Part shown: piece by piece, positions 17,197 through 27,041 of the stretch
Layout: each line of letters begins with the position of its first letter
Numbering within the stretch: position 1 is the stretch's first letter
Origin: JAAUTT01 sp963846585
GTDB taxonomy: Bacteria; Bacteroidota; Bacteroidia; Bacteroidales; JAAUTT01
Reading direction: 5' to 3'
NCBI GenBank assembly: GCA_963846585.1
Contig: CAWJWO010000003.1
Coordinates: 62,001-126,000, forward strand
Length of the DNA stretch: 64,000 nt
Program-made: the position numbers and the translations under genes
Notes under the pieces: generated by a model
What the model was told of the DNA's origin: nothing
Databases searched by the model: none
What the model saw: only the letters and a program-made list of their open reading frames with translations

Positions 17197-18852
17197 ATGA
17201 AATTACCCGAACCAATATCCAGAACATTCAGTGGCTTAATCACTGAAATTGAACAAGGACAAATTAAAATACCTCAATTCCAAAGAGATTTTGTTTGGGA
17301 TATAAAAAAATCGGCAAAACTTATGGATAGTATCGTAAAAGGATACCCTATCGGAACTTTCATATTTTGGCGGACAAAAGAACGATTACGAACGATTAGG
17401 AATGTTGGTAATTTCAAATTACCTGAACCTAAAGATGGCGAATTTATTGACTTTGTTTTAGACGGACAACAAAGATTGACAACTTTGTTTGCAAGTCTCA
17501 AAGGTCTGACAATAGAAAGAGAAAATAAAGAAGATGATTATTCTGGAATTTATATCAATCTTAACGCAACCGAAGATGATGAAATTGTAACTATTGATAA
17601 GGAATATCTTGAATTAGGAACTTATATAAAACTGACTGACTTACTTTATGGTGGACTAACTTTATTAGCAAGTTATGACAAGCAGCATCATAAGATAATT
17701 GAAGAATACAAAAAGCGTATTGAATCCTATAACTATGCAATTATCCAAATTAAGGAAGCCCCCATTGAGACAGCAACTGAAATTTTTACTAGGATAAATG
17801 TGGGAGGTAAACCATTATCATTATTTGAAATAATGGTCGCCAAAACATTCGATGCGGAAAAGGATTTTGACTTATCTGAAAAATTCAATCAATTAGTAGA
17901 CAATTTGCGCCCTTTTAATTATGAAACACTTTCTGATGCAACTGTACTCCAGACAGTTTCAATGCTTCTTACTAAAGAATGTACTCGAAAACAGATTTTA
18001 AAACTTGAAAAACAAAGATTCATTGATACTTGGGAATCAGCAACAGACTCTATTGAAAGAGCGATTGAATATTTTAGAGGATTTTATAGAATTCCAGTTT
18101 CTCAATTATTACCTTATAATGCTCTGATAATACCATTTGCCTATTTCTTTTTTAATCATAAGGACAAACCAACTGGCGATAAACAAAAATTTCTTCAGGA
18201 CTTCTTTTGGAGAGTTAGTTTAACTGGACGTTATTCATCAGGTGTTGAAGGAAAACTTGCTCAAGATATTAAACGAATTGATTTGATTCTTGAAAATAAA
18301 CTGCCTAAATATGAGTGGTCTGTTAATGTTTCTTCGGAATTTATATCAGATAATGGTTGGTTTAGTGCAGGTCGGAGTTTTATAAAAGGAATTTTATGTT
18401 TATATGCATATCATCAACCTAAATCATTCAATGATAATTCACTCGTGAATATTAGTAACTATTGGTTAAAGCAAGCTAATAGTAAGAATTATCATCATTT
18501 TTTCCCAAAAGCATTTTTAACTAAGTCAGGTGAAGAATATTTCTATATCAATCACATAGTGAATATTACAATTGTCGATGATTTTCTTAATAAAAGAGAA
18601 ATTAGTGCAAATCCACCTTCAAAATATATGTCAAAATTCAAAAAAGTTAACGAGGATTTGGATAGCACAATGAAAACTCACCTTATTAAGGATTTAGAGA
18701 ATTTCGGAATATGGGATGATGATTATGATAAATTTTATAATGCTCGTTTAAATGAGATTAGTAAAGAATTGAAAAAAAGGATAATTGAGCAAGAAGTTGA
18801 TAGAGAACTTGAAACTGTTTTACATGATGATTACGAAGAAAACGGACAATAA
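17197..18852 (+). CDS. GmrSD-like DUF262/HNH restriction protein
   Basis: The protein has 551 residues. The N-terminal DUF262 domain starts IPQFQRDFVWD and has the ParB-like signature DGQQRLTTLF at about residues 89-98, which in GmrS binds and hydrolyses nucleotides. The C-terminal part has an HNH-type DUF1524-like motif, YHHFFPKAFL (H433/H434), followed by INHIVNITIVDD and NPPSKYM. This is the fused architecture of GmrSD type IV enzymes that cut DNA with modified cytosines; many DUF262 proteins also belong to other anti-phage systems. It begins a same-strand series with the two HEPN genes. The preceding 283 bp hold no gene. Confidence 0.75.
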   Translation: MKLPEPISRTFSGLITEIEQGQIKIPQFQRDFVWDIKKSAKLMDSIVKGYPIGTFIFWRTKERLRTIRNVGNFKLPEPKDGEFIDFVLDGQQRLTTLFASLKGLTIERENKEDDYSGIYINLNATEDDEIVTIDKEYLELGTYIKLTDLLYGGLTLLASYDKQHHKIIEEYKKRIESYNYAIIQIKEAPIETATEIFTRINVGGKPLSLFEIMVAKTFDAEKDFDLSEKFNQLVDNLRPFNYETLSDATVLQTVSMLLTKECTRKQILKLEKQRFIDTWESATDSIERAIEYFRGFYRIPVSQLLPYNALIIPFAYFFFNHKDKPTGDKQKFLQDFFWRVSLTGRYSSGVEGKLAQDIKRIDLILENKLPKYEWSVNVSSEFISDNGWFSAGRSFIKGILCLYAYHQPKSFNDNSLVNISNYWLKQANSKNYHHFFPKAFLTKSGEEYFYINHIVNITIVDDFLNKREISANPPSKYMSKFKKVNEDLDSTMKTHLIKDLENFGIWDDDYDKFYNARLNEISKELKKRIIEQEVDRELETVLHDDYEENGQ

Positions 18853-19015
18853 AGCTTTATTTGACAAGGAGTGGTATAGGTAATTTCCGTTTCAGTGCTG
18901 GTTTCAAGGTTTAACTCTCATTATACATATTTATACTTTGATAAGTAATTGATTTAAAATAGACATCCTTGGCATACCACCAACCTTTAATGCGTTTTAC
19001 AATATTATAGATAAC

Positions 19016-19615
19016 ATGAGTGATATAAATGAATTAGAAAATAGAATTGACGGTTGCATTAATATCCTTAATAAGGCAAGAACTTTTTTTTCACATTGTA
19101 AATCTTTTTTAAATAAGGATTTAACCAAGGAAGAAAAAGAATTGATTAACAGATTACAAATAGTTAAAGATACTGTACACTCAAACTGGGTAATTACAAT
19201 ACTTGAGTTAAGTAAATTAATAGATGATAGACCCGGTCATAAGTATAATTTATTCAAATTATTCAGATGTATTCGGAATGAATGGCAAAATCTGGAACTT
19301 ACAAATAGAATATCTCTTGATGATTTCAGTAAAATTGAAAATCAACTTAATACTACAATTATTTCAGATAGAATAATTTCAATTAAAACATTAAGAGATA
19401 AGTATTACGCACATACTGATAAAGAAAATCCTTACCCTGAATTGGAACTAATTCCAAGTTTTGACAAAGTAGAATTACTAATAAATGATTTAAAAATAGT
19501 ACTTTGTGATTTAAAGAGTAAGATTATAAAAGTTGATTATTTTTTTGTACCTGTAATTCAGTCTGATTATTTGATGTTAAAAGATTTGTATATAGGTATA
19601 AAAAGTCATGAATAA
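19016..19615 (+). CDS. AbiU2-like HEPN protein
   Basis: This 199-residue all-helical protein has an RNase-type HEPN signature, LRDKYYAHTDK, with R127 and H133 (R-x5-H, within the HEPN Rx4-6H range). Its layout (N-terminal helices with HSNWVITILELSKL, HEPN motif in the last third) is that of the AbiU2 family of abortive-infection proteins. Such proteins are thought to cut RNA when triggered. It lies 163 bp after the DUF262 gene and 91 bp before the ApeA-like gene. The assignment rests on motif and length only. Confidence 0.55.
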   Translation: MSDINELENRIDGCINILNKARTFFSHCKSFLNKDLTKEEKELINRLQIVKDTVHSNWVITILELSKLIDDRPGHKYNLFKLFRCIRNEWQNLELTNRISLDDFSKIENQLNTTIISDRIISIKTLRDKYYAHTDKENPYPELELIPSFDKVELLINDLKIVLCDLKSKIIKVDYFFVPVIQSDYLMLKDLYIGIKSHE

Positions 19616-19706
19616 AATGTAATATACTATTAGATAGAATCGTACAATATTGGCAATTTACAATACCGGCAAGGTATCTGGTCAAGACTAAAATAACCAC
19701 ATAGAA

Positions 19707-21230
19707 ATGGTTAATAGAGAATATACAGGTGAGTTTTATTTACCGGATAGAGAAAAAAAATATCCTGGACGCATTGTCTGTGACGAAAAATCAAATGAAC
19801 TAATTCTAGAAATCTTCGGAAATGAGTCAATTGAAGGCAATAACTTAATTCCCAATACACCAAACAATGTTGCCTTTTATCATAAGATTATTCTTGGAAA
19901 TTCCTCCTATTTTCAAAAAATGACCTTAATTGAATGCCATTGGCAAGGTACAAAGCTAATTGGTGAAAGTTTGTTTCAAATAAAATATAAAATTAGAACT
20001 ATTCTGAAACGAGCACTAATTAAATCATATGATAATATAAAATTTGATTCTATTACCGTTTGTATCCCCTATGTAGCAAGTTGGTATGATGGCGATCAGT
20101 CCCTGAATAAATTTGATGAATTTTTTGAAAATGTACCTGATGAATCTTTTAAAAAAGATCTTGATAAATTATTTGAAATCAATAGAGATAAGGTTCAATC
20201 ATTATCTATTAATGAAAATTTAGCCATAAATTTCATAGACAATTATTCAAATAGTCCGAAGATAATTGGCAAATCTTATGAAACAAGTTATCAAAAATTT
20301 GTTCAGTTTGCGTATAATACTGAAATACATATAGATAAAATTATTTTTGATATTATCTGTTTTACTAAATTATTAGGATTTTCAATATCAAAAAGAATTA
20401 ATTTTAAATTAATAAATGCAACAATTAAGAATAAATATATCAATTCGAAAGAATTAACAGTGAATACTTCTGAGAATACAATTATTCTGTTTGAAAATTT
20501 TTCTTATATGAAAAAACAGGATGTTTACAAAGATAGTATTCACCAGAATTTTATGATATTCAGCACTTGGGTACTAGAAAAAGAACATCTTAATAATTTA
20601 ATAATCAAATGGTACGAGAATAAGGAGTATTACCACATTTACGATTTTTACTTAGACTCTCATAATTGGTTTGAAGGAACTGAAGCTTTATTGTCAAATG
20701 TTATGTTCAATAATCGATTTTTAAATCTAATTCAAGCACTTGAAGATTATCACAGAAAATTAAATGATTTCTCAATTCCGGAAAAGATGGAATTTGAAAA
20801 TAATAAAAAAGATGTGCTGAATTTATTAAATAAAGACAGTAATTTAAAGAAATGGGCAAATGATCATTTAAAATTTAATAAATATCCTGACCTTAAAGGG
20901 CGACTGTCTTACTTAGTTAATTATTTAATGGAAATATTAACCGGTCTATTTAAAGACAATAACTATTTTAAAAATTTTCCAGATCAAGCCAAAAACTACC
21001 GGGATATGTTATCGCATGGCAAAATGAAGGGTACATATCAAGGAAAAGAACTTAATCAACTATTTTTAATGGCACAAATTTTATTGACAATTTGTATATT
21101 AAAGAGCCTTGAGATAGATAATCAGACTATTATAAAAATTATCATTCATAATACTGACTTTAGAAGGATAATATATGAATTAAATTTAAAGGGTCAGATC
21201 ATAAAAGTTCCGATAAGTAGTATCAAATGA
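19707..21230 (+). CDS. ApeA-like anti-phage HEPN protein
   Basis: This 507-residue protein has the N-terminal beta-rich ApeA domain (TGEFYLPDREKKYPGRI at the start) and a C-terminal HEPN domain with NYRDMLSHG (R432-x4-H437), the catalytic RNase motif. ApeA is a known single-protein anti-phage system; the N-terminal domain is assumed to sense infection and the HEPN domain to cleave RNA and stop growth. The length fits the family. The gene is intact, 34 bp upstream of a truncated HD gene, and on the same strand as the AbiU2-like gene. Confidence 0.75.
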   Translation: MVNREYTGEFYLPDREKKYPGRIVCDEKSNELILEIFGNESIEGNNLIPNTPNNVAFYHKIILGNSSYFQKMTLIECHWQGTKLIGESLFQIKYKIRTILKRALIKSYDNIKFDSITVCIPYVASWYDGDQSLNKFDEFFENVPDESFKKDLDKLFEINRDKVQSLSINENLAINFIDNYSNSPKIIGKSYETSYQKFVQFAYNTEIHIDKIIFDIICFTKLLGFSISKRINFKLINATIKNKYINSKELTVNTSENTIILFENFSYMKKQDVYKDSIHQNFMIFSTWVLEKEHLNNLIIKWYENKEYYHIYDFYLDSHNWFEGTEALLSNVMFNNRFLNLIQALEDYHRKLNDFSIPEKMEFENNKKDVLNLLNKDSNLKKWANDHLKFNKYPDLKGRLSYLVNYLMEILTGLFKDNNYFKNFPDQAKNYRDMLSHGKMKGTYQGKELNQLFLMAQILLTICILKSLEIDNQTIIKIIIHNTDFRRIIYELNLKGQIIKVPISSIK

Positions 21231-21264
21231 GCAAATTATTTTCTTTTCAAAAAGAATAAAAAAT

Positions 21265-21591
21265 ATGATAAAACACTTAGAAGAAAAACTATACGAAAAA
21301 ACTAAAGATAAACAGAGCGAAATATTATTTGCTCAATGGAATTATGATAAAAAAATTATTCCAACTGCATTAAATGCTGTATCATCATTATTTCCACACT
21401 ATAGTTTGCATGATGTAACCCATTCAATTACCATTATTAATAATATTGTAAGAGTTTTGGGCATCGATAATATTGATAAATTATCGGCAATAGATATATG
21501 GTTAATATTAGAAGCAAGTTACAGTCATGACATTGGAATGATAGTTTCAAGTAATGAGTTGGTCATGTCTATATGCATGCTTACATTCTGA
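21265..21591 (+). pseudogene. HD-domain phosphohydrolase, truncated by IS21 remnant
   Basis: The first 100 or so residues read as an HD-superfamily protein: a helical start (HLEEKLYEKTKDKQSE), HYSLHDVTHS and the HD pair in SYSHDIGMIVSS. After about 21565 the reading frame crosses into an IS21-like transposase in the opposite direction, so the last residues are not native. Relatives are much longer and often sit beside Hsp90-like ATPase domains in defence loci. The gene follows the ApeA-like gene by 34 bp and may once have been part of the same operon. Confidence 0.6.
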
Positions 21592-21980
21592 ACCTTTTTC
21601 CATTTTTCAAAATGGTAGCAAAACTGGCTGTACAAATAACCTTGAGGATTTGTATTAAGATATTCTTCCCATAATAAATGAAGGGCAACTCCCTTACGTT
21701 TTAGTTCCTTTTCAAAATACTCAAACTTCATTGATAGTGCCTGATAACGGTCATTCTGTGTAACTTTCTTCAGATCCAAAACGCCTGCTAAATCAGAGTC
21801 TGATAGAGCCATAGCCTCTTCTAATGTCAAGCCACTGGATGTAAATCCAGCTATATATTCACTTGAAGCGGTTTTACCTATTCCTAAACGTCGGGCCGCT
21901 TCCCTGGTACTGAGGCCATGCGTTAACTTTAACTGTAATAAATTACGAACTTTTTCCATAGCGATATAATTTCTGCCCAT
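21525..21980 (-). pseudogene. istA: IS21-family transposase IstA, N-terminal fragment
   Basis: The 151-residue frame begins MGRNYIAMEKVRNLLQLK and has the HTH of IstA (STREAARRLGIGKTASSEYI), then RYQALSMKFEYFEKEL and YSQFCYHFEKWKKVQNVSMHID. IstA normally continues at this point into the catalytic core (about 500 residues in all). Here the last 10 or so residues come from antisense reading of the HD gene. It is inactive. Confidence 0.8.
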
Positions 21981-22183
21981 CTTTTAATTTTAAATGAGCC
22001 TAAATGTACCACAACAAAAGTGTCCGTTTATTTCCGGATTGACTGTCCGTTTATTTCCGGAACAGCTGTCCGCTTAAAAACGGAATGATTGTCCGGCATA
22101 AAACGGAATCACTGTCCGTTTATTCCCAGAATCTTTGTCCACCAATTCCCGGAATCAGTGTCCGTTTATGTCCGGAATACGCA
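21566..22183 (-). mobile_element. IS21-family remnant (one end plus 5' part of istA)
   Basis: It comprises the first 138 or so codons of istA (minus strand) and the IS end with its repeat array. The outer end is probably at 22183, where the plus strand ends ...CGCA, giving the TG...CA boundary typical of IS21. The rest of istA, istB and the other end are missing. The inner break at about 21566 is the point where the HD gene is cut, so a deletion has removed the rest of both. Confidence 0.75.
22021..22183. repeat. seven 23-bp-phased repeats at the IS21 end
   Basis: TGTCC occurs at 22021, 22044, 22067, 22090, 22113, 22136 and 22159, exactly every 23 bp. Most units continue CGTTTAT and end CCGGAAT or ACGGAAT. 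IS21 elements carry multiple terminal repeats as transposase-binding sites; seven units in strict phase is a large set. The 23-bp period corresponds to about two helical turns, so all sites would face the same side of the DNA. Confidence 0.8.
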
Positions 22184-22263
22184 ATAATTTACAGAACGAT
22201 CTTAACAAGGATTTAAACAAAGGGAGAACTCGACAATTAACCATTGGTAACAATTAACTTAAT

Positions 22264-22817
22264 ATGAAAGAGGAAGTTATACGGCAGGTAATCACTGAAC
22301 TGATTGAAGAGATAAAAGAATTGGGTAATGAACAAAAATGGTTCATGTTGCCTTGGAAAACTATAATAGCCGAATTAATGAGTTCCAGGATTCAATCTCA
22401 AATATTACGATTGAAACTCCCGAACTTGATTTAAGTGTTTTGCATAAAACATTAAGTAAACTTCTGATAGAATTAAAAGAAACCATTCAAAAACAGCCAA
22501 AAGAAGTATTGCATGAAAAACGTATTCTGTTTTATCCGGATGGCGATAGACGTAACTTTTTTAAATTCCTTGCCGATCGATTTTTATTATATTTCTTAAT
22601 AGCGGTCTGTATTTTTGGCTTGAGTTGGCTGGGCATGGATTATTGGAAAAGTAATAGCGAGAATGAACGCTACAAATACGCATTTCATTGGGTTTATCAA
22701 TTTCAAACTGCTAAAGGCGGTAAACAAGTCCTTTATAATGCATATAAAGAATTTCAGAATGATAGTATTTTTAAGTTAAGAAAGGAAAATATTAATCCCA
22801 CTTTCTCCAATAATTGA
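22264..22817 (+). pseudogene. mobilization-associated membrane protein, frameshifted
   Basis: A frame from ATG 22264 (MKEEVIRQVITELIEEIKEL) breaks at a run of A residues around 22333-22338 and continues in another frame as VHVALENYNSRINEFQDSI to 22817. The joined protein has about 184 residues: an N-terminal helical part, EKRILFYPDG, one membrane segment (FLLYFLIAVCIFGLSWLGM) and a charged tail. It resembles small membrane proteins found beside mobilization genes in Bacteroidota plasmids and conjugative elements. No relaxase remains nearby. The downstream frame alone could start at 22338. Confidence 0.45.
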
Positions 22818-22844
22818 ATTAATAATCTCTTCTGTAAGCTACTA

Positions 22845-22954
22845 CGCACAAAATCAATTTAGATTGGTAGTCCGTTCCAATAACGTCTCAGTTCTAAAAT
22901 ATTCGAATAACCGCTTTTTACCCTTCCTTTCTGCCAGGTTGATTGTTTTGTGCG
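22845..22954. repeat. 9-bp inverted repeat pair in intergenic DNA
   Basis: CGCACAAAA (22845-22853) and TTTTGTGCG (22946-22954) form an inverted pair 92 bp apart, with partly matching TCAA/TTGA next to them. It may be a tiny mobile-element remnant or chance. It lies between the mobilization-like gene and the Res gene. Confidence 0.25.
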
Positions 22955-23049
22955 ATTTGATATTTTCCTTTTGATTAATTTTTTTTAATAGAAAACCCTT
23001 AAAAACTGATAATTTTTATTATTTTGTAAGTTTAATTCTTTATAATATA

Positions 23050-26000
23050 ATGAGTTCAGATAATCCCATATTAAACAGTCCTTATGATGAACCTAATTTA
23101 CACTATGCAACCGATGCAGATGGTTCTCTGAATTACAATGATATTAGAAAAGGAAGGAGAATATTTTCATCAGACATTCAAGTTATACCGTCCAAACAGG
23201 GCCATCAAGGTTCTCTGTTTGAGATTAACGATTTCAGTGATGAATATGGTATTCATATAATTAATCTTTGTCGTAAAGAAGTTACTAAATGGAGGGAAGA
23301 AAATTATCCGAAAACAACAAGGGTTACCCAAGAGCTTTTAGAATATTGGTTCAATAATCCTGATAGGTTTATTCATCATTATTTGTTTTTTGCCCAAAGA
23401 GAAGCAGTAGAAACAGCCATTTGGATAAACGAGGTTGCAGGAAAATCAAATGCTGGTCAACACATTTTAAATATACTTAGACAAGGCCAACAAACTGTTA
23501 GTAATGATAAAGCCGATCAATTACCTCGAATAGCATTTAAAATGGCTACAGGTACTGGTAAAACAGTTGTAATGGGTTGCTTTATTCTTTATCATTACTT
23601 CAACAGGCAGGAATATAGAAACGATACACGTTTTGCTGACTATTTTTTAATTGTTGCCCCTGGAATAACTATTAAAGACCGTTTAGGCGTTTTATTTGTA
23701 GATACAAAAACTAAAAACCCTGCTGAGATTCAAGATTATTATCATGTCCGTTCACTTGTTCCAATAAAAATGGAAAATCGGATAGAAAACCTTAATGCTC
23801 GTTTAGTTATAACTAATTATCATACGTTCGAGCCAAAAAGATTGAAAGGCAATAAACGAAGTCCTTTTGATGGAAAAGTAGATTTAGAAGGAAATAAAAT
23901 TGACACCGGAAATATTGAAGATTTTACACAGGTAATCAAACGCACTTTAAGTAAATTCAAAACAGGTGCTCGTTTGTTGGTTATGAATGATGAAGCTCAT
24001 CATTGCTATTTGCCAAAATCAAAAGGGATAACGTCAGATAACGAAGAAGCAGATGAAAATCAAAGGGCTGCTGTTTGGTTCTCCGGATTAAAAGAACTTG
24101 CAAAAAAATTCAAACTTCAGAATATTTATGACCTTTCAGCAACTCCTTATTATCTGACAGGTTCAGGTTATACACCTTACAGTCTTTTCCCTTGGGTAGT
24201 TTCCGATTTTGGATTAATTGAAGCTATTGAATCAGGTTTGGTTAAAATACCATTTCTTCCAGAAAGTGACAATACCCAGGAATTAACAATGCCAGTTCTT
24301 CGTAATTTATACGACCATGTTCGGGAGGAACTACCTCGAAAAGGACAGCGTAAACAAAAATCTGAGGCAGCGGCCCAAGGTCAAAAAATTAAAGAATTGC
24401 CTCCCCGTCTACCTTCATTGGTTAAAGCTGCTTTAGATCAATTTTATGGTCATTATGTTGAATATTATACCGGAGCCAGAAAAAATCTGGAAGAAAAAAC
24501 AAACTTATTTTCATCACCTCCGGTTTTTATAGTTGTTTGTAATAACACATCGGTTTCAAAAGAAGTTTATAAATACATCGCAGGTTATGAATATCTTGAT
24601 GAAAACGAAGATTTAATAACAGTTTCAGGTGCAAAAGACCTTTTCAGTAATTATGACCCAACAACCAAAAAGCCTTTAAAAAGACCTCCTACACTTCTAA
24701 TCGATAGCGACGCTTTAGACAATGGTGACCAGATTAATGATGAGTTTAAAAAGATATTTTCTTCCGAAATTGAAGAATTTAAAAAAGATTATGCTCGTAT
24801 ACATGGACAAGGAAGTACTGAAAACATTGCAGAAGCCGAGATTTTACGTGAGGTAGTTAATACTGTAGGAAAACAAAACAAATTAGGTTCGCATATACGT
24901 TGTGTTGTATCAGTTTCAATGCTTACCGAAGGTTGGGATGCTAATACTGTAACTCATATTATGGGGTTACGTGCTTTTGGTTCTCAATTATTATGCGAAC
25001 AAGTTGCTGGACGTGCATTGAGAAGAATGAGTTATTTTCTGCAAGGTTATGATAAAGAAGGAAACCCAACAGATGACAAAAGAAAAATAGTAATTTATAA
25101 ATTTCCGCCTGAATATGCCCATATTATTGGCGTTCCTTTTAAAATGTTCAAAGCAGGAAAAGCAGAACCACCGCCACCACCAGTTGACTTAATACATATT
25201 GCAGCCATTCCGGAACGTCAGGCGAAAATGGAAATTATTTTTCCAAATGTGGTTGGATATAGAATTGAACATTATGAAGGTGAAATAAAATTCGATTTTA
25301 CAAATATCGAAAATTACGAAATTGTATGTTCACAATTCCCGCATACAACAATTATGGCTTCTGCTTTTTCTTCAAAAGAAGACAAAATGGAAGTACAAGC
25401 AGTATTCGAAAAACGGGAAAAAGAAATCTGTTTTCTCATAACAAAGGAACTCATTAAGTTTCATTTTTCAGATGATGAACACAATGCCCAATTCCAACTT
25501 TTCAATAAACTAATGACTATAGTGAAGTACTGGTATGAGCATAAAGTATTACTTATTGGAGAATCCGATTTGAAATACAAAAAACTTTTGTTCTTTAAAG
25601 ACAGTAAAGAAATTGTTGACCATATCCGCAGGGGCATTAACCCGCATTTGAATACAGTTGAACATATACGCCCTGTATTTAACTATTACAATAAGTTCAA
25701 CAGCACTAGGTATGTGAATGGCAATACTATCAAAGAAGTTTATGCAACCCATAAAAGCCATGTAAACTATGTCATCATGGATAGCGAATGGGAAGGCATT
25801 GCAGCCAAAACATTAGAGGATTTGCCTCAGATAATCAGTTATGTTAAAAATCAATTCCTGGGCTTTGCTATTCCATATGTAAAAGGTGGGAAAGACAAAA
25901 TTTATTTTCCCGATTTCATTGTACAATGTAAAAGTGGAAAAGGTGTTACAATAAATCTGATTATTGAAATAAGCGGTTTTAGCAAAGATAAAGCCGAGAA

Positions 26001-26145
26001 GAAATGGTTTGTCGAAAATCGTTGGTTACCAGCGGTTAATTCGCTTAAAGACAAGTACGAATATCCCGAATGGCATTTTATTGAAATTGCAAATGATATC
26101 CGTAACATTAAAAATAAATTGAGCGATGCAATCAAAAGCTTATAA
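23050..26145 (+). CDS. type III-like restriction enzyme Res subunit (SF2 helicase-nuclease)
   Basis: The protein has 1031 residues. SF2 helicase motifs are complete: Walker A MATGTGKTVVM (165-175), DEAH at 314-317, SATP at 363-366 and QVAGRALRR at 651-659. The C-terminal region has a PD-(D/E)XK-like pattern, FPDFIVQ then LIIEISG, with lysines only in the following SKDKAEKKW; the ExK lysine is thus replaced or displaced. It fits the large Res subunit that translocates on or loops DNA and cleaves with its Mod partner. It is the first gene of a three-gene same-strand set with a KilA-N protein (69 bp later) and Mod. Confidence 0.85.
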   Translation: MSSDNPILNSPYDEPNLHYATDADGSLNYNDIRKGRRIFSSDIQVIPSKQGHQGSLFEINDFSDEYGIHIINLCRKEVTKWREENYPKTTRVTQELLEYWFNNPDRFIHHYLFFAQREAVETAIWINEVAGKSNAGQHILNILRQGQQTVSNDKADQLPRIAFKMATGTGKTVVMGCFILYHYFNRQEYRNDTRFADYFLIVAPGITIKDRLGVLFVDTKTKNPAEIQDYYHVRSLVPIKMENRIENLNARLVITNYHTFEPKRLKGNKRSPFDGKVDLEGNKIDTGNIEDFTQVIKRTLSKFKTGARLLVMNDEAHHCYLPKSKGITSDNEEADENQRAAVWFSGLKELAKKFKLQNIYDLSATPYYLTGSGYTPYSLFPWVVSDFGLIEAIESGLVKIPFLPESDNTQELTMPVLRNLYDHVREELPRKGQRKQKSEAAAQGQKIKELPPRLPSLVKAALDQFYGHYVEYYTGARKNLEEKTNLFSSPPVFIVVCNNTSVSKEVYKYIAGYEYLDENEDLITVSGAKDLFSNYDPTTKKPLKRPPTLLIDSDALDNGDQINDEFKKIFSSEIEEFKKDYARIHGQGSTENIAEAEILREVVNTVGKQNKLGSHIRCVVSVSMLTEGWDANTVTHIMGLRAFGSQLLCEQVAGRALRRMSYFLQGYDKEGNPTDDKRKIVIYKFPPEYAHIIGVPFKMFKAGKAEPPPPPVDLIHIAAIPERQAKMEIIFPNVVGYRIEHYEGEIKFDFTNIENYEIVCSQFPHTTIMASAFSSKEDKMEVQAVFEKREKEICFLITKELIKFHFSDDEHNAQFQLFNKLMTIVKYWYEHKVLLIGESDLKYKKLLFFKDSKEIVDHIRRGINPHLNTVEHIRPVFNYYNKFNSTRYVNGNTIKEVYATHKSHVNYVIMDSEWEGIAAKTLEDLPQIISYVKNQFLGFAIPYVKGGKDKIYFPDFIVQCKSGKGVTINLIIEISGFSKDKAEKKWFVENRWLPAVNSLKDKYEYPEWHFIEIANDIRNIKNKLSDAIKSL

Positions 26146-26214
26146 AAATAAACGACCCCAGTCAGAGGCCAGGGTACGTCAAACGAATTAAAACTCCACA
26201 ACTTTTTTAGAACT

Positions 26215-27030
26215 ATGAATAAAATTAAAACTATACAGATTGATGGAAGCGAGATATCAATCATGTCACATAACCAGCAGGATTATATCTCTATAACAGA
26301 CATGGCAAAAAGTCAAATGCAGGAAGCCATTATAATAAAGTGGTTAAGTCTTAAAAGTACTATTGAATATATTGGTGAATGGGAATCATTGTATAATTCG
26401 GATTTTAATTATACCGAATTCGGTACAATTAAAAATTCAGCAGGCAGTAATAATTTTGTGCTTTCTGTAAAACAATGGATTGAGCATACCAATGCAATAG
26501 GTTTGTCTGCAAAAGCCGGCAGATATGGTGGTACATTCGCCCATAAAGACATAGCATTCCATTTCGGGATGTGGATTAGTCCTAAATTTCAATTGCTTTT
26601 GGTAAAGGAGTTCCAGCGTTTGAAAGACGATGAAAACGACCGTTTAAAACTAGAATGGAACTTTCAGAGAATGCTTTCAAAAGTGAATTACCATATACAT
26701 ACCGATGCGATTAAAGAAAAACTTATACCTCCTAAACTTACAAAACAGCAAATAAACTTTATTTATGCCAGCGAAGCCGATGTACTTAATGTTGCACTAT
26801 TTGGCATAACTGCCAAAGAATGGCGCGACAACAATCCCGGCGAAGACGGAAATATTCGCGACCACTCTTCTATTGAGCAGTTAGTAGTTCTTTCGAATAT
26901 GGAAAGCATAAACGCTGTATTTATTCATCAGGGTTTGTTACAACCCGATAGGTTAATACAATTAAACGAAATCGCCATTGCTCAAATGAAATCGTTGATA
27001 AACAATAGCTCAATAAAAAAATTAAAATAA
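26215..27030 (+). CDS. KilA-N domain DNA-binding protein inside the restriction operon
   Basis: This 271-residue protein has an N-terminal KilA-N domain: DYISITDMAK at about residues 22-31, then KQWIEHTNAIG, GGTFAHKDIAFHFGMWISPKFQLLLVKEF. The C-terminal half is helical and without a known catalytic motif. KilA-N domains bind DNA and are common in phages and plasmids. Its placement between res and mod, with only 11 bp before mod, indicates co-expression and a role with the restriction system, either as regulator or as DNA-recognition or control factor. This is inference from context. Confidence 0.8.
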   Translation: MNKIKTIQIDGSEISIMSHNQQDYISITDMAKSQMQEAIIIKWLSLKSTIEYIGEWESLYNSDFNYTEFGTIKNSAGSNNFVLSVKQWIEHTNAIGLSAKAGRYGGTFAHKDIAFHFGMWISPKFQLLLVKEFQRLKDDENDRLKLEWNFQRMLSKVNYHIHTDAIKEKLIPPKLTKQQINFIYASEADVLNVALFGITAKEWRDNNPGEDGNIRDHSSIEQLVVLSNMESINAVFIHQGLLQPDRLIQLNEIAIAQMKSLINNSSIKKLK

Positions 27031-27041
27031 TATAACCTTTA

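Noticed and set aside
22018..22190. Repeat array resembling a CRISPR or plasmid iterons
   Set aside because: The repeats are contiguous 23-bp units without separate spacers, lie at the end of an istA fragment and near a CA terminus, so they are IS21 terminal repeats.
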